A DNA stretch of 10,086 nt, taken from positions 1-10,086 of the forward strand of contig CANQCX010000054.1 in the NCBI GenBank assembly GCA_947591115.1, given 5' to 3'. The notes under the pieces were generated by a model that worked only from the letters and a program-made list of their open reading frames with translations, was not told where the DNA came from and searched no databases. Source of the DNA: an uncultured Lachnospiraceae bacterium. GTDB lineage: Bacteria; Bacillota; Clostridia; Lachnospirales; Lachnospiraceae. A program made the translations under genes and the position numbers. This document shows positions 7,014 to 10,086 of the stretch, one piece after another. Position 1 is the stretch's first letter. Every line of letters begins with the position of its first letter.

Positions 7014-9392
7014 TTATTCAAATTCTGCTATCGTAACTCCGGCGTCGCCTTCGCCGAATTCTCCAAGATGAAACGATTTGACGTATTTCAGACGTTTCAG
7101 GTGGCTGTGAACCGCCTTGCGCAACGCTCCGGTGCCTTTTCCATGTACGATCCGGACGGAAGGGAGGTGTGCAATGTAGGCGTCGTCCAGATATTTGTCC
7201 AGACAGGAAATCGCCTCGTCTGTCGTCATGCCGATTAGGTTGATCTCCGTTGAAACGGAAGCGGATTTGCTCATTTTTATCTTGCTTTGGGCGCCGCCGT
7301 ATTTTTTAGAAGCCGAAGAAGCGTCCTCCTCGACCAAAACCAGATCCTTCACATTAACCAGCGAACGGAGAATCCCCATCTGCACATACAGATCGCCTTT
7401 GGCGTTCGGAAGCGTGTGAACGGTTCCTTTTAGATTCATGGAAAGCACCTTGACCGTATCGCCGATTTGCAGATTTTTCGGTATTTTGTGGTTGGCGGCT
7501 TCTTTTTTCTGCAGTACCGGTCTCTTTTTTTCTTTTTCGGAAAGTTTGCTGCGCACGTTCGTCCGCTCTTTTTCCATCTGGCTCATCGGAGCCGCCGCCT
7601 GTTTGTATTTGTTAAAGTTACGGATGGTTTCATCCGCCAGCTCTTTTGCCTCTTTTAAAATCCGGTACGCTTCTTCGTTGGCATCGTTTAAGATCTTTTC
7701 CCTGCTTTGCTCCAGCCTCTCCTGCTTGGCTTCCAGTTTTTGCTTTAGATCTTCGACCTCGGTTTTGTACCGGTCGATCTGCTGCCGCTCCTTTTCAATG
7801 GTCTGCCGGCTGGCTTCCAGATCGGAAATCAGATCCTCGAAAGCGATCTCCTTTTTGCTCATGCGTTTTCTGGCATCGTCGATCAGGGCGTCGTCCAGTC
7901 CCAGCTTGGAAGAAATCGCAAACGCATTGCTTTTCCCCGGAATTCCGATCAGAAGGCGGTAGGTTGGACTCAGGGTGTCAACGTTAAATTCGCAGCAGGC
8001 ATTTTCCACCTGCTCCGTAGTCAGCGCATAAATTTTCAGCTCGCTGTAATGGGTGGTCGCCATAGTCATTGCACCCCGCTCACGCAGCCGGTTTAGAATG
8101 GAAATGGCAAGAGCCGCGCCCTCCGTCGGATCGGTTCCGGCGCAAAGCTCGTCAAAAAGGACAAGGGATCGGTCGTCTGCCTGTTCCAGAATCCGGATGA
8201 TATTGGTCATGTGCGAGGAAAATGTGCTTAAATTCTGCTCAATGCTCTGCTCGTCCCCGATATCCGCAAAAATTTCTTCAAAAACGGATAACTCCGAGCG
8301 GTCGGCAGCAGGGATTGCAAGTCCGGACTGTCCCATGAGCGTCAGCAGTCCCGTCGTTTTCAGGGAAACCGTTTTGCCGCCGGTATTGGGGCCGGTTACG
8401 ATCAACTGCCGGTAGCCGCCGCCGAGCTTGATATCGATCGGCACAACCTTTTGGGGATCTAAAAGCGGATGACGCCCCTTCCGGATATGGATGCTGCCGT
8501 TTTCATGAAAAACCGGAGTCGTGCCGTTGTAGCTTTTGGCAAGAGCCGCCTTTGCAAAAATAAAATCAAGCTCCGACAATGCCGCATAGTTTTTGGCAAG
8601 AGCCGCGTCGTGTTCTCCGGTTCGGGCGGAAAGCTCCGCCAGCACCGCGTTGATCTCCTCCTGCTCCTGAAGCTGAAGCTCGCGCAGCTCGTTGTTGAGG
8701 TTGACGACCGCCATCGGCTCGATAAACAGCGTGGAACCGCTGGAGGACTGGTCATGCACCATACCGGGAACCGAGGCTTTTGCCTCTGCTTTGACCGGAA
8801 GGCAGTAGCGGCCGTCCCGCATGGTAACCACCGCATCCTGCAGGCAGGCGCGCGTCGTCTGCTTGTTCATAATGGAAACAAGCTGCGCGTGGATCCGGTC
8901 GTTCATTCCGCGTATGGCTTTGCGGATGCGGAATAATGCGGGACTGGCATCGTCGGCGATTTCATCCTCCGAAAGAATGCAGCGCCGGAGCTCATCCTGA
9001 AGAGGCGTCAGCGGCTCCAGCTCCGAAAAAAGTGGCGTCAGCGAATCGCTGTTTTCATCGGCGTTTTTGGAGCGGTCGTACGCTTTGGCGCGTTTGGCGG
9101 CCTCCAGAAGCGAAGCGATGCGCAGCAGTTCCGTCGGATTCAGCGTGCCGCCGATGGCAAGACGCTTGAGCATCGAATTTACCTCATGGATTCCGGAAAA
9201 GGAAAGGCTGCCGGAGCGGTAAAGGCGGGTAAGCGCGTCTGCGGTGGTCTGCTGCAGCTCGTTGATGGCGCTGCGGTCGGTCAGCGGCGTAAGCTCCAGA
9301 CAGCGTTTTTTGGTTTCTTCGCCAAAAGCATACTCCGCCAGCCGGTTTAATATTTTATGATATTCCAGAGTGTACAAAACTTTTTGATTCAT
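7014..9392 (-). CDS. mutS2: MutS2: MutS-like ATPase with Smr domain (ribosome rescue / recombination control)
   Basis: A 792-aa MutS paralogue without the mismatch-recognition domain. The family is linked to suppression of homologous recombination and, in Bacillus subtilis, to splitting collided ribosomes. Domain order: clamp/lever core (about 1-300); MutS ATPase (about 300-500) with Walker A GPNTGGKT (334-341), signature region IEQNLSTFSSHM (384-395), Walker B LVLFDE (410-415) and H448 in THYSE; long charged coiled coil (about 508-600); KOW-like beta segment (about 640-688); C-terminal Smr domain (about 716-792). The Smr domain keeps HGKGTG (750-755) but has NLIG (718-721) where many MutS2 proteins have DLRG. 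I chose the ATG at 9392 over the ATG 12 nt upstream (9404). It follows GAGGG with a 5-nt gap, and it gives the family's usual N-terminus (MNQKVLYTLEY); 9404 has no ribosome binding site. It is first in the minus-strand operon with the two-component pair. Confidence 0.96.
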   Translation of the reverse strand: MNQKVLYTLEYHKILNRLAEYAFGEETKKRCLELTPLTDRSAINELQQTTADALTRLYRSGSLSFSGIHEVNSMLKRLAIGGTLNPTELLRIASLLEAAKRAKAYDRSKNADENSDSLTPLFSELEPLTPLQDELRRCILSEDEIADDASPALFRIRKAIRGMNDRIHAQLVSIMNKQTTRACLQDAVVTMRDGRYCLPVKAEAKASVPGMVHDQSSSGSTLFIEPMAVVNLNNELRELQLQEQEEINAVLAELSARTGEHDAALAKNYAALSELDFIFAKAALAKSYNGTTPVFHENGSIHIRKGRHPLLDPQKVVPIDIKLGGGYRQLIVTGPNTGGKTVSLKTTGLLTLMGQSGLAIPAADRSELSVFEEIFADIGDEQSIEQNLSTFSSHMTNIIRILEQADDRSLVLFDELCAGTDPTEGAALAISILNRLRERGAMTMATTHYSELKIYALTTEQVENACCEFNVDTLSPTYRLLIGIPGKSNAFAISSKLGLDDALIDDARKRMSKKEIAFEDLISDLEASRQTIEKERQQIDRYKTEVEDLKQKLEAKQERLEQSREKILNDANEEAYRILKEAKELADETIRNFNKYKQAAAPMSQMEKERTNVRSKLSEKEKKRPVLQKKEAANHKIPKNLQIGDTVKVLSMNLKGTVHTLPNAKGDLYVQMGILRSLVNVKDLVLVEEDASSASKKYGGAQSKIKMSKSASVSTEINLIGMTTDEAISCLDKYLDDAYIAHLPSVRIVHGKGTGALRKAVHSHLKRLKYVKSFHLGEFGEGDAGVTIAEFE

Positions 9393-9402
9393 GTGATCCC
9401 TC
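9393..9402 (-). promoter_or_regulatory. Ribosome binding site that fixes the mutS2 start
   Basis: On the minus strand GAGGG (9402-9398) lies 5 nt before the ATG at 9392. The alternative ATG at 9404 overlaps this site and has no purine-rich site of its own, so translation should begin at 9392. Confidence 0.75.
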
Positions 9403-9422
9403 ATTCTGTCGTTCTATTTGTT

Positions 9423-9450
9423 ATTATAGCCGATTCGCGCTCTTTGCGAA
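9423..9450 (-). promoter_or_regulatory. Promoter of the mutS2 operon
   Basis: On the minus strand a perfect -10 TATAAT (9428-9423) is preceded at 16 nt by TTCGCA (9450-9445), which matches 4 of 6 bases of the -35 consensus. The start of transcription would fall near 9416, giving a leader of about 24 nt. Confidence 0.7.
9434..9450. repeat. Small inverted repeat over the mutS2 -35 region
   Basis: TTCGC (9434-9438) and GCGAA (9446-9450) form a perfect 5-bp inverted repeat with a 7-nt centre. It covers the -35 box and much of the spacer of the mutS2 promoter. It might be an operator, but arms this short occur by chance. Confidence 0.25.
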
Positions 9451-9462
9451 AGGTAAAAATAG

Positions 9463-9491
9463 TTGCAAGAGGGGATAAATATGCATATAAT
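9463..9491 (+). promoter_or_regulatory. Promoter of the HtrA-like gene
   Basis: TTGCAA (9463-9468, 4 of 6 bases of the -35 consensus) and a perfect TATAAT (9486-9491) are 17 nt apart. Transcription should start near 9498, leaving a leader of about 32 nt. The -35 boxes of this promoter and the divergent mutS2 promoter are only 12 nt apart, so one bound protein could affect both. Confidence 0.75.
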
Positions 9492-9529
9492 GAGAAAGGA
9501 ATCTGTTGTTGTTTATAATGGGGACGTAA

Positions 9530-10086
9530 ATGGAAGATAGACAGCTACAAAAGAACGAGTTTATTCGTGAAAAGATCAAAACGAAGCCATTAAGCAAGAA
9601 GCGTGTTGCAGAGTGGCTGGGATTGTCCGTAGTCTGCGGATTTTTATTTGCCCTGACCGCATGTCTTGTGCTGGCCTTTTTTCTCCCGCGCCTGTTAAAA
9701 AATGCGGCGGTACAGCCGGAGACGGAGGAAACCGCTGTCGGGGAAAGCGAGTCTGCGGCAATCGAGCAGACGGCGGAGCCTCCTGCGCCGTTACCGGAGA
9801 CAGAGGGAAAAAAAGAACTGTCGCTGGAGGATTATCAGATGCTGAAAAATCAGCTTTATTCCATCGGCAGCAAGGCAAATACATCAATCGTAACGATTAC
9901 AAGCGTTGTCAGCGATACGGATATTTTCCATAATCTGTACGAAACACAGGATCAGGGTTCCGGCGTGATTTTGTCCGATACGGGGATGGAGCTGTTGATC
10001 TTAACCGAACGGAAAATCATACATGACGACTCCCGTATCAGCGTAACCTTTATTGATGAGAGTATGGCGGAGGCTTCGCTGAAAAA
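9530..10086 (+). CDS. HtrA-like membrane-anchored trypsin-fold protein, likely lacking the catalytic His (3' end outside window)
   Basis: The reading frame stays open to the window edge; 185 codons are visible. The start is well fixed. An in-frame TAA stands directly before the ATG at 9530, GGGGA (9520-9524) lies 5 nt upstream, and the next Met is residue 104. The chain has a charged cytoplasmic N-terminus (1-27), one transmembrane segment (about 30-54), an acidic Pro/Glu/Ala-rich linker (about 62-98) and then the first strands of an HtrA/DegP-type (S1C) protease fold: SIVTI (119-123) and QGSGVIL (142-148). Active HtrA proteins then have a YILTNNHVI-like segment carrying the catalytic His. 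Here the aligned ILTERKII (157-164) has Lys162 at that place. The Asp and Ser of the triad and any PDZ domain lie outside the window. HtrA proteins act outside the membrane in envelope protein quality control; this one may bind without cutting. It is divergent from mutS2. Confidence 0.82.
   Translation, partial: MEDRQLQKNEFIREKIKTKPLSKKRVAEWLGLSVVCGFLFALTACLVLAFFLPRLLKNAAVQPETEETAVGESESAAIEQTAEPPAPLPETEGKKELSLEDYQMLKNQLYSIGSKANTSIVTITSVVSDTDIFHNLYETQDQGSGVILSDTGMELLILTERKIIHDDSRISVTFIDESMAEASLK

Noticed and set aside
7438..7962. Long plus-strand open frame opposite the mutS2 coiled coil.
   Set aside because: Its Ser/Phe/Leu-rich, low-complexity translation is the antisense of Lys/Glu-rich codons, and it has no ribosome binding site.
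9393..9404. Longer mutS2 reading from the ATG at 9404 (four extra residues, MRDH).
   Set aside because: That ATG lacks a ribosome binding site and overlaps the one for the ATG at 9392, which gives the family's normal N-terminus.
9514..9519. Second TATAAT just before the HtrA-like gene.
   Set aside because: No -35-like box lies 16-18 nt upstream, and transcription from it would begin beyond the ribosome binding site.
9613..9933. 106-codon plus-strand frame near the right edge.
   Set aside because: It overlaps the HtrA-like frame, which has a proper promoter, ribosome binding site, membrane segment and protease-fold motifs; this frame shows none of these.

Overview
The window looks like a chromosomal segment of a Gram-positive Firmicute, most likely a Clostridia/Lachnospiraceae-type bacterium. 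The grounds are AGGAGG-type ribosome binding sites, SigA-like promoters, a hisS-aspS pair, a MutS2 with a C-terminal Smr domain, OmpR/PhoR-type two-component genes and one TTG start. Base composition is fairly even at roughly 50% GC. There are no tRNA or rRNA genes, insertion sequences, CRISPR arrays or phage genes. Eight protein genes fill almost the whole window, and both end genes are cut by the window edges.

Left part, plus strand (1-4872): the 3' end of a ribulose-phosphate/allulose-6-phosphate 3-epimerase family gene comes first. A consensus promoter (TTGACA, 16 nt, TATAAT) follows, then hisS, aspS and a 343-aa membrane-anchored protein of unknown function. That protein starts at a TTG overlapping the aspS stop, so the three genes read as one transcription unit. 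The leader before hisS is only about 45 nt, leaving no room for a T-box riboswitch.

Middle and right part, minus strand (4873-9392): an operon runs mutS2, OmpR-type response regulator, sensor histidine kinase. The regulator starts 12 nt after the mutS2 stop, and the kinase start overlaps the regulator stop in ATGA. The kinase gene is convergent with the 343-aa gene. Their stop codons touch (TAGCTA), and a GC-rich hairpin inside the last codons of the 343-aa gene looks like the terminator of the minus-strand operon.

Far right, plus strand (9530 to the end): the beginning of an HtrA-like, membrane-anchored trypsin-fold protein, divergent from mutS2. Each direction has its own promoter in the 137-nt gap. 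In the visible part the position expected to hold the catalytic histidine is a lysine, so this may be a pseudoprotease.

Most of the window is housekeeping (tRNA charging, ribosome/DNA quality control, envelope signalling). The points most worth following up are the probable pseudo-HtrA, the terminator embedded in coding sequence between abutting stops, the shortened anticodon-binding domain of HisRS, the variant Smr motif in MutS2, and the orphan exported protein coupled to aspS. I did not find convincing evidence of a wholly new multi-gene system.
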